A stretch of DNA of 64,000 bases from Methanospirillum hungatei JF-1 (GCF_000013445.1 NC_007796.1:3480739-3544738); one strand, 5' to 3'; positions 1 through 9,447 are shown, numbered from the stretch's first letter. The notes: generated from the sequence alone by a model not told the origin. Numbers and translations: made by a program.

Positions 1-834
1 CAGCTGCCTGGTGGAATGATCACAAATCTTGTCTCCCAGCTGCAGGACCAGGATGCGCTCGATAAAATGGAAGCAGTGCTTGACGAGATCCCAAGAGTCA
101 GACAAGACCTCGGATATCCCCCCCTGGTCACCCCGACCTCGCAGATTGTCGGAACCCAGGCAGTATTCAATGTTCTGACCGGAGGGAGGTACAAGACGAT
201 CTCAAACGAGGTCAAGGACTATGTAAAAGGGCAGTATGGAAGATCTCCCGGTCCGATATCAGATGAGATCCGAACGATCATCATCGGGGATGAGGAGGTC
301 ATCACCGTTCGGCCTGCAGACCTGCTTGCACCAATGTACGAGAAGATGAAGGCAGAAGCAACTGGTGCAGGTCTGATAAAAAAGGAAGAAGATGTCCTCA
401 CCTATATCCTCTATCCTGCCATCGCGCCCTCATTCCTGAAAGGAGAGCGGAAAGCAGAGCCGATTCCCTCCGCTGTCCAAAAGAAGGAGACCAGTCTTTC
501 AATGCCTTCATCCATGCAGGTCGAAGTTGACGGGGAGACATTCACCGTCAGGATTCTCGCCATTGGGGATCAGCCGGTTGAAGGAAAACAGAAAGCAGCC
601 GAACCACCAAAATCGGACATTCCAGGCGGGGTCAAGAGTAATATGCAGGGAATGGTTCTGAAGATCATGGTCGGCAGGGGTGACAAAGTAAAGGCAGGTG
701 ATACTCTGGTTGTTCTTGAAGCCATGAAGATGGAAAACCCCATCTCAAGTCCACGGGACGGAGTGGTAAAAGAGATCTTTGTCGATGCCGGAGACACCGT
801 CCTTGCCGGTGATGTGCTCCTGGTGGTTGAATGA
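1..834 (+). CDS. pycB: Pyruvate carboxylase subunit B (C-terminal part, cut by window start)
   Basis: This is the carboxyltransferase plus biotin-carrier subunit of the two-subunit pyruvate carboxylase that makes oxaloacetate in methanogens. The reading frame is open from base 1, and the first codons give QLPGGMITN, a conserved stretch of the carboxyltransferase barrel, so the gene begins upstream of the window and no start is seen here. The 277 visible residues hold the end of the barrel, a linker rich in Glu, Pro and Lys, and a C-terminal biotinyl domain with the EAMKMEN motif; the biotinylated Lys is the codon at 727-729. The stop overlaps the start of pycA by four bases (ATGA), so the two subunits are almost certainly co-translated. 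An oxaloacetate decarboxylase alpha subunit is similar in sequence, but the partner biotin carboxylase makes pyruvate carboxylase the better call. Confidence 0.93.
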   Translation, partial: QLPGGMITNLVSQLQDQDALDKMEAVLDEIPRVRQDLGYPPLVTPTSQIVGTQAVFNVLTGGRYKTISNEVKDYVKGQYGRSPGPISDEIRTIIIGDEEVITVRPADLLAPMYEKMKAEATGAGLIKKEEDVLTYILYPAIAPSFLKGERKAEPIPSAVQKKETSLSMPSSMQVEVDGETFTVRILAIGDQPVEGKQKAAEPPKSDIPGGVKSNMQGMVLKIMVGRGDKVKAGDTLVVLEAMKMENPISSPRDGVVKEIFVDAGDTVLAGDVLLVVE

Positions 835-2309
835 AATATTTCGAGAAGATACTGATCGCAAACCGTGGTGAAATCTCCATCCGTGTCATGCGTGCCTGCC
901 GTGAGTTAGGCATTGATACGGTTGCTATCTACTCCGAAGCAGACAAGGACTCCCTTTTTGTCCATTATGCAGACGAAGCCTTTCCGGTCGGGCCGGCACC
1001 TCCTTCAAAATCATACCTGAACAAGGAACGGATCATATCAGTTGCAAAGAAGGCAGGCGCCGAAGCGATCCACCCGGGCTATGGATTTCTTGCAGAGAAT
1101 GCGGAGTTTGCCAAACTCTGTACCGAAGAGGGCATCACCTTCATCGGTCCGAAATCCAAAACCATCGCCGCGATGGGATCAAAGATCCGGTCAAAGCAGA
1201 CCATGAAAGGTGCCGGTGTCCCAGTTCTTCCAGGAACTGACGGAGGGATTGATGATCTTGATATGGCTGCAACGGTTGCTGACTCCATCGGATACCCGGT
1301 TATCGTCAAGGCAAGCGCGGGTGGCGGCGGTATCGGGATGCAGATCGTTCATGATCCCTCTGAAATAGAATCCGCCATCGAAGGTGCCATGCGGATCGCA
1401 GAGTCGGCATTCGGTGACCGGACAGTATTCATCGAGAAGTATCTTCAGAAACCACGGCATGTTGAAGTGCAGGTCTTCTGTGATGAACATGATAACCGCA
1501 TCCATATGTTTGAACGGGAGTGCTCCATCCAGCGCCGACACCAGAAGCTCATTGAGGAGGCACCCTGTCCGGTCATGACCCCTGAGTTGCGTGAGAGGAT
1601 GACCAATTCTGCGCTCCGGGTTGCCGAGGCGGTGGATTACGTCAATGCCGGCACAGTTGAGTTCCTCTATGACAATGGCGAGTATTACTTCATGGAGATG
1701 AACACCCGACTGCAGGTGGAGCATACCATCACCGAACTGGTCACCGGGATCGATATTGTGAAGGAACAGATCATTGTCGCGTCAGGAGATCCCATCGAAT
1801 ACGGCCAGGAGGACATTACTCTGCGCGGTCATGCAATCGAATGCCGAATCAATGCAGAGGATCCCATGAACAATTTCGCTGCAGATCCCGGCAAGATCAC
1901 CAGGTACCGGTCACCAGGTGGTCCGGGGATCAGGCTGGATTCTGGTATTCATGCCGGGTATACCATCCCGCCATTCTATGACTCAATGATCTCCAAGCTC
2001 TGCGCGTGGGGAATGAGCAGGGAGTATGCCATTGCGCGGATGAGACGCGCAATTTACGAGTATGTCATCCTGGGAGTTAAGACCACTTTGCCCCTGCACC
2101 ATGCCATCATTCACAACCCAGAGTTCATCGCTGGCAACACGCACACCCACTTCCTGCAGGAGGAACATATCAGCCGGACCCTTAAGCGGTACATTCAGGA
2201 AGAGGAGACCAGGATGACCCAGCTGGCAACGCCCCTTCGTGCAGACAAAAAAGTTGCCGCGATTGCTGCCGGACTTGTGGCGGTTATCGAACAGAACAAG
2301 CAGAACTGA
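831..2309 (+). CDS. pycA: Pyruvate carboxylase subunit A (biotin carboxylase)
   Basis: This 492-residue protein is the ATP-dependent biotin carboxylase subunit that carboxylates the biotin on PycB using bicarbonate. It has the N-terminal pre-ATP-grasp domain ([20 protein letters not shown] near residue 6), the Gly-rich ATP-grasp loop ([11 protein letters not shown] near 160), the substrate motif FIEKYL..PRHVEVQ near 200 and the catalytic [10 protein letters not shown] motif near 289. Its length is normal for archaeal PycA. The start overlaps the pycB stop by four bases, and its own stop overlaps the next ATG. The order pycB-pycA is the reverse of some methanogens but makes the same complex. 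Confidence 0.95.
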   Translation: MKYFEKILIANRGEISIRVMRACRELGIDTVAIYSEADKDSLFVHYADEAFPVGPAPPSKSYLNKERIISVAKKAGAEAIHPGYGFLAENAEFAKLCTEEGITFIGPKSKTIAAMGSKIRSKQTMKGAGVPVLPGTDGGIDDLDMAATVADSIGYPVIVKASAGGGGIGMQIVHDPSEIESAIEGAMRIAESAFGDRTVFIEKYLQKPRHVEVQVFCDEHDNRIHMFERECSIQRRHQKLIEEAPCPVMTPELRERMTNSALRVAEAVDYVNAGTVEFLYDNGEYYFMEMNTRLQVEHTITELVTGIDIVKEQIIVASGDPIEYGQEDITLRGHAIECRINAEDPMNNFAADPGKITRYRSPGGPGIRLDSGIHAGYTIPPFYDSMISKLCAWGMSREYAIARMRRAIYEYVILGVKTTLPLHHAIIHNPEFIAGNTHTHFLQEEHISRTLKRYIQEEETRMTQLATPLRADKKVAAIAAGLVAVIEQNKQN

Positions 2310-2775
2310 TGCGGCGAAAGGACAAGGAACTTACCGATACGGAACGGATCGAAGAGATCCTAACCGGCGCACTTTTTTGTCATGTCGCTCTGTGTGATCA
2401 TGACCGGCCTTATTGTGTTCCAATGTGTCTTGCATACCATGACGGGAAGATCCTGCTTCACTCAGCAGATGCAGGAAGAAAGATCGATATCCTTCACACC
2501 AATCCACACGTGTGCATCATAGTCGAGACCGGGATCCAATGATCACCGGAGAGCGCCCATGCGAGTATGGTATGGCATATGAGAGTGTGATGATCGAAGG
2601 GACTGCATCATTTCTCAGAGGCGACGGGAAAGTCCGGGCACTGGAGCAGATAGCCATGCAGTATGCACATGAAACTGGCGCGCCGTACACAAAAGAACAG
2701 AACTCCGGTATCGCCGTGATAGAAGTTATCATCACATCCTGCACCGGCCGAAGATCAGGATCTGTTCCCTCCTGA
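2309..2775 (+). pseudogene. Pyridoxamine 5'-phosphate oxidase-like flavin-binding protein, frameshifted
   Basis: Two overlapping frames together spell one small FMN-binding split-barrel protein of about 155 residues. The first part (from ATG 2309) has the usual ILTGALFCHVALCDHDRPY and VPMCLAYHDGKILLHSADAG segments and runs out at the stop at 2540-2542. The family pattern then continues in the next frame from about 2539 (PMITGERPCEYGMAYESVMI) to the stop at 2775. One missing base near 2536-2540 would explain this. It may be a true frameshift or a sequencing error. The start overlaps the pycA stop. It ends inside the 3' end of the convergent sensor gene. Confidence 0.75.
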
Positions 2776-5700
2776 CCTGACCAGAAACACAATCTCACCA
2801 CCCCATGGGCAGAACCTGATCAGGTATGGTGGCATCGGCGCTGATCGTGAACAGGTGATCTCGTTGCCGGTTATGAGCGCAGCATGATTCTCCCGGATAC
2901 ACCTCATGACCTCTTGTGGAGCTGATGACTGGTTCTCCCAGAGGGACCCTTCAATGATAGATCCATCGGATTTAACGACTGCATACCCGTTTATAGAATT
3001 ATCAGCCCTGGAATGAATAAGGCGGGCCAGAGTTTTCCCAAGCCACCCGGACAATGCCTCAAGAAATGGGCGCTCACGAACCGGGATCTCCGGAAGGGTA
3101 TGGGATCCCAGATTCAGACACCCAATAAGAATGCTGTGTTCATATAGGGGAATGAGAACATATGACAGGATTCCTTCCTTCTCCAGAAGAGTGCGAATCT
3201 TTTCTGCCGAAGGGTCAGAGACGGAAATATAGCGGGGCGCCCCGTTGTCAAACAATGTCAGGATATATTCGTTTACAACCATCTCACTGACTGCACTGAT
3301 GTACTCCTCTGAAAGCCCGGCATGACAGTGGAGATGTAAAACCGGGACATCGTCGTATTTATGGAGGATGTAGAGCCCCCCGGAATCTATGCCAGGGACT
3401 TCAAGTGCTGTGCGCAATATGAGATCCAGAGCATGATGCATATCGGTCGTTGCCGCAAGTTCCCTGGCAAGATCGCGGTGTGCCTGCAGATGCTCAGAAC
3501 GCCGTATCTGATCAGTAATATCACGAATCACCACCCCGATAAGATCTTCACCCACAGGGAAGGCCTTGAAAGAATAATTCCCTTCAAATAATTCAGAAAA
3601 CCCCTCAAACTCGACTTCATCACCAGAACGGGCTACCTGCAGCAGGGCATCCCGCCACCGGTGATCAATATCAGGACGGAAATCAGAGAGGTTCCTTCCG
3701 ATCAAATCCTTTTTCTGCCATTTAATCCGATGAACTGCAAACTGGTTCAGATCCGTGATGCAGAAATCACAAACTGTCCCGTCAGATGCATGAACCGGTG
3801 AAAAAACAACATACCCTTCGTGCATTGCATCAAAAAGCCGTCGATACCGTTGTTCATTCAGCGTCTCCCTGCGCTTTTGATGGATGAAATTATGAACATC
3901 GATAGCTGCCCCGATAAGTCCGGTTATCTCATCACGTTCATTTCTGAACGGTCGTATGTACAATTGTGTTGGGTAGGGTTTCCCCCCAAACTGAATTGAA
4001 CACTCACCAGCGAAACCTTCACCAGATTCAAGAACCCGTTTTTTTATCGCATATAATTCACGCGCAGTATCCGGGGGAAAGATCTCATAATCGGTATATC
4101 CGATGATATCAGAGGTGCTTAGATTAATTGAGGGATTAACCACCCACTGATACACCATATCCGGATCCTGGCCGAAAATGGTAACCGGCGCAGCATGGAC
4201 TGCCAGTTGAAACTTTTCATTAATCTGCCTTATCTCATCCTGAATCCGTTTCTCATGGGTGATATCCGTAACAACCCCTATCTCCCGGACCGGGGTTTGA
4301 CTCTTGTCACGGACATAGTGGATCTTTACCCGAACCCATCTGACCTCGCCGGATGGAAGTACAATCCGGTATTCCATCCTCTTCCGGTCTCCTACTGGAA
4401 CACCTGCCTGCGCTACCACCCGGTCATAATCATCCGGATGAATAGAGGAGGTCCAGGATTCGGGATCATCATACAGCTCTTTCACCGGCTTTTGATAGAT
4501 CTCCTCATATGCCTGGTTCAGATACTCGATCGATCCATCACGTAAGTTTTGCACATACACAACGTCAGATATGGTCTCTGCAAGCTCCCTGAACCGGTTC
4601 TCACTCTCAACCAAATTGTCGAGGGCATGTATCCGCCCCTGGACATCTCTGGCCACACAACAACAGTACTCCCTCCCCTTGTATGGGATAAGAGTAAACC
4701 TGATCTCAACAGGCATTGGTGTTGAATCGGCTCTGACCATGCATGTCTCAAGGACAAGACTTCCCTGTTCACGTAAAGAAGAGAACAGGAGGTTCCAGTC
4801 ACCAAAAGGCGGATGGGTGAGGTAGGTACTGATCCAGAGCTTATCGGTCTTCTCCGGGATAGAAAGCGCATTTCTGGCTGCTGTATTGTAATACGCGACC
4901 AGACCATCATCCGTGAACCAGAAGACCAGATCACCTACATTCCGGATGGTATGTTCATACATCCGAAGGGTCTCTTCTGTCTGTCTGCGGTCAGATATTT
5001 CATTGTATAATCGTCGGTTGATCTCACGAAGGTCCTGTGTCCTTTTCCCAAAGATCATCTCGGCTGATTCAAAGAACTGATGAAACTGTTCTCTCTGAAA
5101 GAACTGCTCGGTATGATCCTTCCCGATTGCCAGATAGTGCCATACCTCATCCTCATACGAGGCATGAAAGGTCCAGTGGTAGAGCCTGATGTCACCTGAT
5201 GGATGTATGATCCGGAGATCAGTTCCGTATTCACCAGTATCTCTTGCCTGACAGAGTGCGTCATTCAGGTTTTCCTGGTCATGGACTATCATATCAAAGG
5301 GAAGAAATCCTTCGGTTCCAACAGACGGGGCTCTTGAAAATGTCCTGATAAAACCTTCATTTGCAAAGGATATCTCAAACGAAGATGAGAAATTCACAAT
5401 TACCGGATCGGTCAATGCAAAGAACCGGTCAAGGAGTTTTTCACAACATACAAGGCGCTCACTGATCCCCTCCTGAGGGGCAGTCTCATGAATTATGACC
5501 GCCGCTCCGGATCTTCCTGAATCAAGCTGAACGGGAATTCCTTTGATGGTATATACAATCCGGCTGCCCCTGATGTGTTTCATAACAGTGAATGAACAGG
5601 ACTGTCCCCGAAGAGAGGGGGCAATGCCATCAGATATTCCCGTGCATATCTGCTCATCAAGCATCACCGCCGGACGACCGATTAAATCCTCTTCTGATAG

Positions 5701-6000
5701 ACCCAGCAGATCAAGCGCTGCACTATTTGCTGACCTGATTATCTTCCCTCTGTCTACTCCGAATACCGGTTCAGAGAAAAGGCGCAGAACACAGGAGAGA
5801 GGAGTTCTTCGACTGGAGTAGTAGAGTTTGGTTACACCGATCTTCCGGACCTCAGCAAGGCCCTGGCTATGAAGAATCTCAAGATACTTCGCAGCAGTGT
5901 TCCGATGAATACCAAGGTGCTCTGCAACCTCATGAATGCTGATTCCTTCCGGATTATCGGCAATCAGATCATGAACCGCATCAAATCCATCAGACAGAAT
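2755..6000 (-). CDS. Multi-PAS/GAF sensor protein with N-terminal winged-helix domain
   Basis: This large signalling protein (about 1,080 residues) contains a string of PAS/PAC units and a C-terminal GAF domain (about 860-990), and no recognisable histidine kinase or output enzyme. The first usual start codon is GTG at 5665-5667, but that would cut into a PAS domain. The same frame stays open upstream to a stop at 6004-6006 and encodes a winged helix-turn-helix (HEVAEHLGIHRNTAAKYLE) followed by a first PAS start (EPVFGVDRGKIIRSANSAAL). No ATG, GTG or TTG lies in that extension. The start is therefore uncertain: ATT at 5998-6000 or another rare codon, or a small frameshift upstream. It may be a DNA-binding sensor or a docking sensor for a separate kinase. 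No transmembrane segment is obvious, so it is probably cytoplasmic. Confidence 0.8.
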   Translation of the reverse strand: MLSDGFDAVHDLIADNPEGISIHEVAEHLGIHRNTAAKYLEILHSQGLAEVRKIGVTKLYYSSRRTPLSCVLRLFSEPVFGVDRGKIIRSANSAALDLLGLSEEDLIGRPAVMLDEQICTGISDGIAPSLRGQSCSFTVMKHIRGSRIVYTIKGIPVQLDSGRSGAAVIIHETAPQEGISERLVCCEKLLDRFFALTDPVIVNFSSSFEISFANEGFIRTFSRAPSVGTEGFLPFDMIVHDQENLNDALCQARDTGEYGTDLRIIHPSGDIRLYHWTFHASYEDEVWHYLAIGKDHTEQFFQREQFHQFFESAEMIFGKRTQDLREINRRLYNEISDRRQTEETLRMYEHTIRNVGDLVFWFTDDGLVAYYNTAARNALSIPEKTDKLWISTYLTHPPFGDWNLLFSSLREQGSLVLETCMVRADSTPMPVEIRFTLIPYKGREYCCCVARDVQGRIHALDNLVESENRFRELAETISDVVYVQNLRDGSIEYLNQAYEEIYQKPVKELYDDPESWTSSIHPDDYDRVVAQAGVPVGDRKRMEYRIVLPSGEVRWVRVKIHYVRDKSQTPVREIGVVTDITHEKRIQDEIRQINEKFQLAVHAAPVTIFGQDPDMVYQWVVNPSINLSTSDIIGYTDYEIFPPDTARELYAIKKRVLESGEGFAGECSIQFGGKPYPTQLYIRPFRNERDEITGLIGAAIDVHNFIHQKRRETLNEQRYRRLFDAMHEGYVVFSPVHASDGTVCDFCITDLNQFAVHRIKWQKKDLIGRNLSDFRPDIDHRWRDALLQVARSGDEVEFEGFSELFEGNYSFKAFPVGEDLIGVVIRDITDQIRRSEHLQAHRDLARELAATTDMHHALDLILRTALEVPGIDSGGLYILHKYDDVPVLHLHCHAGLSEEYISAVSEMVVNEYILTLFDNGAPRYISVSDPSAEKIRTLLEKEGILSYVLIPLYEHSILIGCLNLGSHTLPEIPVRERPFLEALSGWLGKTLARLIHSRADNSINGYAVVKSDGSIIEGSLWENQSSAPQEVMRCIRENHAALITGNEITCSRSAPMPPYLIRFCPWGGEIVFLVRSGGNRS

Positions 6001-6086
6001 GTATCACAGTCGTACTATATGCTGTGCATCAGGAAAATAAATCGTGATTCACTGTGATTATGCACAGCGTAATATTAGAGGCAGCA

Positions 6087-6422
6087 TTATGGCCGAACTG
6101 ATACCTCACCTGCAACCCATGAAAGGTACCGATCATACCCATCCTTTACCGGGAGACAGAGCACTTCAGGGATATCATAGGGATGCATGCTGACGAGAGC
6201 TGATTTGAGTTCGTCAACTTTTGCACAGGTTGTCTTGATGACAAGCAGATCTTCAGGTTCATCACAGACCGCTCCTTCCCACCGGTACACCGAACGTGCT
6301 GCAAGGATATTCACACAGGCGGCCAGGTGTTTGTCAAGGACCTGGGTTGCCAGGGTATGCGCCATACCGGGTGGAGCAGTACACAGGATAACCATAACCT
6401 GATTTTCGGTATTGTCTTGCAT
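6087..6422 (-). CDS. cutA: CutA1-like divalent cation tolerance protein
   Basis: This is a small trimeric CutA1 family protein, linked in other organisms to copper or divalent-metal tolerance, although its biochemical role is unsettled. The chosen start is ATG 6422, giving 111 residues beginning MQDNTENQVMVILCTAPPG; the frame is open further upstream but those residues are not family-like. Signature segments are LDKHLAACVNILAARSVYRW near residue 30 and the C-terminal VKDGYDRYLSWV. Length matches the family (about 105-115). It stands alone between the large sensor gene and tRNA-Met. Confidence 0.9.
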   Translation of the reverse strand: MQDNTENQVMVILCTAPPGMAHTLATQVLDKHLAACVNILAARSVYRWEGAVCDEPEDLLVIKTTCAKVDELKSALVSMHPYDIPEVLCLPVKDGYDRYLSWVAGEVSVRP

Positions 6423-6517
6423 GATCTGACTGTTTCTCCTGAAAAGACTTGAGGAATATGGAGAGAAAATAACGATATATTTATTAGTGCAAACGGCATT
6501 CTTATAATGCACTTTGT

Positions 6518-6607
6518 GCTGTTGTGGCCTAGCTGGTTAGGGCGCCAGACTCATAAGTTCAAGACTGAGATATCTGGAGGTCGCGGGTTCGGATCCCGTC
6601 AACAGCA
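6518..6607 (+). tRNA. tRNA-Met (CAT) with a 16-nt intron
   Basis: The acceptor arms GCTGTTG (6518-6524) and CAACAGC (6600-6606) pair fully and the discriminator is A. The anticodon stem is CCAGA/TCTGG with the loop CTCATA, then an insert of about 16 bases (agttcaagactgagat) at the canonical archaeal position 37/38. The T arm is GCGGG-TTCGGAT-CCCGT. Elongator tRNA-Met often carries this intron in Euryarchaeota. A T-rich stretch (ttttttta, about 6640) follows and may terminate transcription. An integrase remnant lies immediately downstream, as is common when a tRNA 3' end serves as attachment site. Confidence 0.9.
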
Positions 6608-6670
6608 TTAGAACAACTAGTTTGGATCTCTTACATCCCTTTTTTTAAGAGGCAGTTTATACCTTCAGCT

Positions 6671-7517
6671 ATGCCCCTGACTCCTTTCGCAAGCGACAAT
6701 GATCGCTTTCACCTCATGAAAAGTGACTATCCGGACCGTTCACTTTCACGCGCAATTGAGAGCGGCACCGTCACTGAGTAGGACAAAAACTCATTCTCGA
6801 ATTCATCGCTGAACGGAAGAACACCAAGGGAATCAAATGCAAGCGGGTTCTCAAAATCATCTCAAGCCTGATCACCTCCAGGCGATTCATCGGACCGTAT
6901 TTCCAGGACACATACTTCGATATCTATCAGGGGATTGATGGGATCGTGAACGGTGGTCCGGTAAAGGGCAGGCAATTCACCCAGAACACCAGGGTGGACC
7001 TTATCATGATTCTGAAATCCTTCGTCCTCTGGATGATCGTTAATAAGTACCTCCCCAATGTACCGGAAAAGAAGAACCGGGCGATCAAAGTCCCCCGTAT
7101 AGCCCCTACCAAGGAAGCATCTGATCTCCTCTCGGTTACAGAGATCGAAGCTCTGATGAAGGCCTGCACCTTCAACCGGAACCGGGCGATGATCATGATG
7201 CTCTATGAAGGGGCATTTCGTGCCGGTGAGATCGGGGAGATGAGATGGAAGGATCTCAAGATTGACGGGACCGGTCTTGTGGTGCGTGTGACCTTCAAGA
7301 CCGAAAAGCACCGGTATGTCCGGCTTGTTATGGCACGGGAACATCTCATAAATGGAAATCAGAATATCCCGGCGAGATCGTTGATGATGGATTTGTCTTC
7401 GTATCTGGCAAGATGAAACCGCTTTCTCATGCCGCAATCACCAGACTTATCCAGCGACTGGTAAAGAGGGCTCAGATCAACAAGCACATTACTCCCCGGA
7501 TCGTTTCGAAGATTTGA
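6671..7517 (+). pseudogene. Decayed tyrosine recombinase / phage integrase
   Basis: Pieces of one integrase can be followed across at least three frames. The start MPLTPFASDNDRFHLMKS (from 6671) reaches a stop at 6779-6781; a second frame encodes ILEFIAERKNTKGIKCKRVL and the core-binding domain; then a longer run holds YEGAFRAGEIGEMRWKDLKI, which contains the box I Arg region. A further shift near 7350 is needed to read HLIKWKSEYPGEI and then MKPLSHAAITRLIQRLVKRA, ending at the stop at 7515-7517. The box II HxxR and the catalytic Tyr are absent, so it is truncated and inactive. Its position directly after tRNA-Met suggests a past integration there; I found no second att copy. Confidence 0.8.
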
Positions 7518-7662
7518 TGGATCTCCTTGAAGATATTAGTGTTAAAGTCAGGTATCATCCAATGAGAAAGAGCAAAATAACTGAGTGATTCTGAAATGAA
7601 TTTTTTTATATCGTAAAAATTAAGATTATTATAAATAGAATTACAAATCTGACCCAGATTAT

Positions 7663-8460
7663 ATGGGTCTTCGCAGAGATCTGACTGGCATCATCCCTGA
7701 TGATCTTCTGATCCTCCTTCCGGATGGATATGAAATTATCGGCACGATCGCTATCATCAGCATTCCTCCAGAACTAACGCTATTCAATGAACAGATTGTC
7801 ACTGCACTCCGGGCAAGAAGACCTTCAATTCAGACCATATTGAATAAGACCGGGGATGTGAACGGACTATTCCGGACCTCACAATACACACCCATATTTG
7901 GTGAAAACACCATCACCGAACATCGGGAATATGGATTCAGGTACCGCCTTGATGTCAGCAAGGTCTATTTTTCATCAAAGATGGGATCAGAACGCAAGCG
8001 AATCGCGGACCTTATCAAATCGGGTGAAACTGTATTTATCCCATTTGCAGGAGTAGGACCATATGCCATCCCTGTCGCGGCACGAGGTGCTGAGGTATTG
8101 GCAATCGAGATCAATAAAAGTGCGTGTTCCTGGATGACAATCAATGCTTTAGAAAATGGAGTGTCTTCACGTCTTCACATCATCAGAGGAGATGCCATGC
8201 AGGCAAACCAGACCCTCCGCCGGAAATTCTCACGGATAATTATTCCAACACCCTATGGACTCCTGAATGGCCCGGATATATTTTTATCCATGCTTTCCGA
8301 GGGGGGAACCGTCCATTGGATTTCTTTTTCAAATTCTATGCAGATGAAAGAGATAATTGACAGGCTAACCGAGCGGGGTTATCAAGTATTGCGCTGTCAT
8401 CAGTGTGGAAATGTTGCGCCATCTGTTTATCGGTGGATCCTTGATATTAAGGCAAAATGA
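7663..8460 (+). CDS. Trm5/TYW2-like SAM-dependent methyltransferase, divergent
   Basis: This 265-residue protein matches the Trm5 group of tRNA guanine-37 methyltransferases and their TYW2 relatives. It has the family linker YRLDVSKVYFSSKMGSERKR (about residues 103-122) and a Rossmann SAM-binding core with motif I as VFIPFAGVGPYAIPVAARGA and an acidic residue two strands on (VLAIEIN). The motif IV position, normally an Asn-Leu-Pro or NPP type sequence that faces the target base, reads IIIPTPYG here. That argues against standard m1G37 activity. The C-terminal end (HQCGNVAPSVYRW) keeps the family pattern. It stands alone, with a T/A-rich upstream region (tttttttatatcg near 7600) as possible promoter. 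Confidence 0.75.
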   Translation: MGLRRDLTGIIPDDLLILLPDGYEIIGTIAIISIPPELTLFNEQIVTALRARRPSIQTILNKTGDVNGLFRTSQYTPIFGENTITEHREYGFRYRLDVSKVYFSSKMGSERKRIADLIKSGETVFIPFAGVGPYAIPVAARGAEVLAIEINKSACSWMTINALENGVSSRLHIIRGDAMQANQTLRRKFSRIIIPTPYGLLNGPDIFLSMLSEGGTVHWISFSNSMQMKEIIDRLTERGYQVLRCHQCGNVAPSVYRWILDIKAK

Positions 8461-8577
8461 CTGTTCTTTACGAAAATTTTACAATTTTTCGTTTTTAATG
8501 GGTTCGCAGGATTGAAACAGAACGATTTGAAATCTTTTTTTTATTGTTAAGAAAGTATATAATGAAGATAAGACTAG

Positions 8578-8617
8578 CCTTAAATATCTCCCTATCCAAC
8601 GAAAACTGAGGTTTAAT
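8578..8617 (+). promoter_or_regulatory. Promoter and RBS of first 14-residue repeat gene
   Basis: A TATA-like box ccttaaatatc (8578-8588) lies 40 bases before the ATG and a Shine-Dalgarno-like tgagg (8607-8611) lies 6 bases before it. The same layout and much of the same sequence occurs before the second repeat gene (9407-9447). Confidence 0.55.
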
Positions 8618-9313
8618 ATGGCATCCATCGGTTCTGGCGTAATCTTAATGGGTATCGTTGTAGTGATTGGGTCACTGTTCTGTTTCGCATATGCTGATGA
8701 TGAGATCTACCCTGGTGGAATGGTAATCACCAAATTTAACAGTTCTGAAATAGGGACAATGCAGGCTGCTGAAAAGTTCAACTCATCTGAAATTGGAACT
8801 ATGCAGAACTCTCAAAAGTTCAACTCGTCTGAAATAGGGACAATGCAGAACTCTCAAAAGTTCAACTCATCTGAAATTGGAACTATGCAGAACTCTCAAA
8901 AGTTCAACTCATCTGAAATTGGAACCATGCAGAACTCTCAAAAGTTCAACTCGTCTGAAATTGGAACCATGCAGAACTCTCAAAAGTTCAACTCATCTGA
9001 AATTGGAACTATGCAGAACTCAAAAAAGTTCAACTCATCTGAAATTGGAACCATGCAGAACTCTCAAAAGTTCAACTCGTCTGAAATTGGAACCATGCAG
9101 AACTCAAAAAAGTTCAACTCATCTGAAATTGGAACTATGCAGAACTCAAAAAAGTTCAACTCATCTGAAATTGGAACCATGCAGAACTCTCAAAAGTTCA
9201 ACTCGTCTGAAATTGGAACTATGCAGGACGCTACCAAATTTAACAGTTCCATGATCGGTACTATGCAAAACACCGTCTCAAATATTCCTCTCCCGCCAGG
9301 AGTGACAGTTTAA
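8618..9313 (+). CDS. Secreted tandem-repeat protein, 13 x 14 residues (KFNSSEIGTMQNSQ type)
   Basis: I do not recognise a named family. The 231 residues split into a signal peptide (hydrophobic core about residues 8-24, likely cleavage after AYA at about 26), a short lead DDEIYPGGMVIT, thirteen exact 14-residue repeats from residue 39, and a C-terminal tail ending PLPPGVTV. Repeat consensus is K-F-N-S-S-E-I-G-T-M-Q-N-S-Q/K; only the first and last two units vary. Every unit holds N-S-S, an archaeal N-glycosylation sequon, and regularly placed F, I and M, with Q and N at the end. This suggests a stacked beta structure, for example a solenoid or a fibre-forming amyloid-like protein on the cell surface; that is inference. 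A close architectural paralogue follows directly. Region is AT-rich compared with nearby enzymes. Confidence 0.85.
   Translation: MASIGSGVILMGIVVVIGSLFCFAYADDEIYPGGMVITKFNSSEIGTMQAAEKFNSSEIGTMQNSQKFNSSEIGTMQNSQKFNSSEIGTMQNSQKFNSSEIGTMQNSQKFNSSEIGTMQNSQKFNSSEIGTMQNSKKFNSSEIGTMQNSQKFNSSEIGTMQNSKKFNSSEIGTMQNSKKFNSSEIGTMQNSQKFNSSEIGTMQDATKFNSSMIGTMQNTVSNIPLPPGVTV
8732..9277 (+). repeat. 42-bp coding tandem repeat, 13 units
   Basis: Thirteen 42-base units encode the 14-residue repeats. Neighbouring units differ by only a few bases, mostly synonymous (aactcatctgaa against aactcgtctgaa; ggaact, ggaacc or gggaca), or by the NSQ/NSK change. The near identity points to recent expansion by slippage or unequal exchange, so copy number may vary between strains. 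Confidence 0.95.
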
Positions 9314-9406
9314 ATTTATTCCAATTTTTTTTATTCATTTTAGGGTAACTAAATCATTTTATTTATTATCGCATTTCATCTCTCATTTTCTTAAAAGAAA
9401 GATTAT

Positions 9407-9447
9407 CCTTAAATATCTCTATCACAAACGATTTCTGAGGATATATT
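9407..9447 (+). promoter_or_regulatory. Promoter and RBS of second 14-residue repeat gene
   Basis: The TATA-like box ccttaaatatct (9407-9418) sits 41 bases before the ATG and tgagg (9436-9440) 7 bases before it. Box, spacing and the aacga..ctgagg leader match the first repeat gene, so both copies likely share regulation. Confidence 0.55.

Noticed and set aside
6862..7437. 191-residue minus-strand frame over the integrase
   Set aside because: Shadow of the integrase coding strand; no family features.
8877..9254. Open frames of about 125 codons in other frames over the first 14-residue repeat
   Set aside because: A 42-base unit is a multiple of three, so any frame without a stop in one unit stays open through the array. 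The true frame has the signal peptide and promoter.
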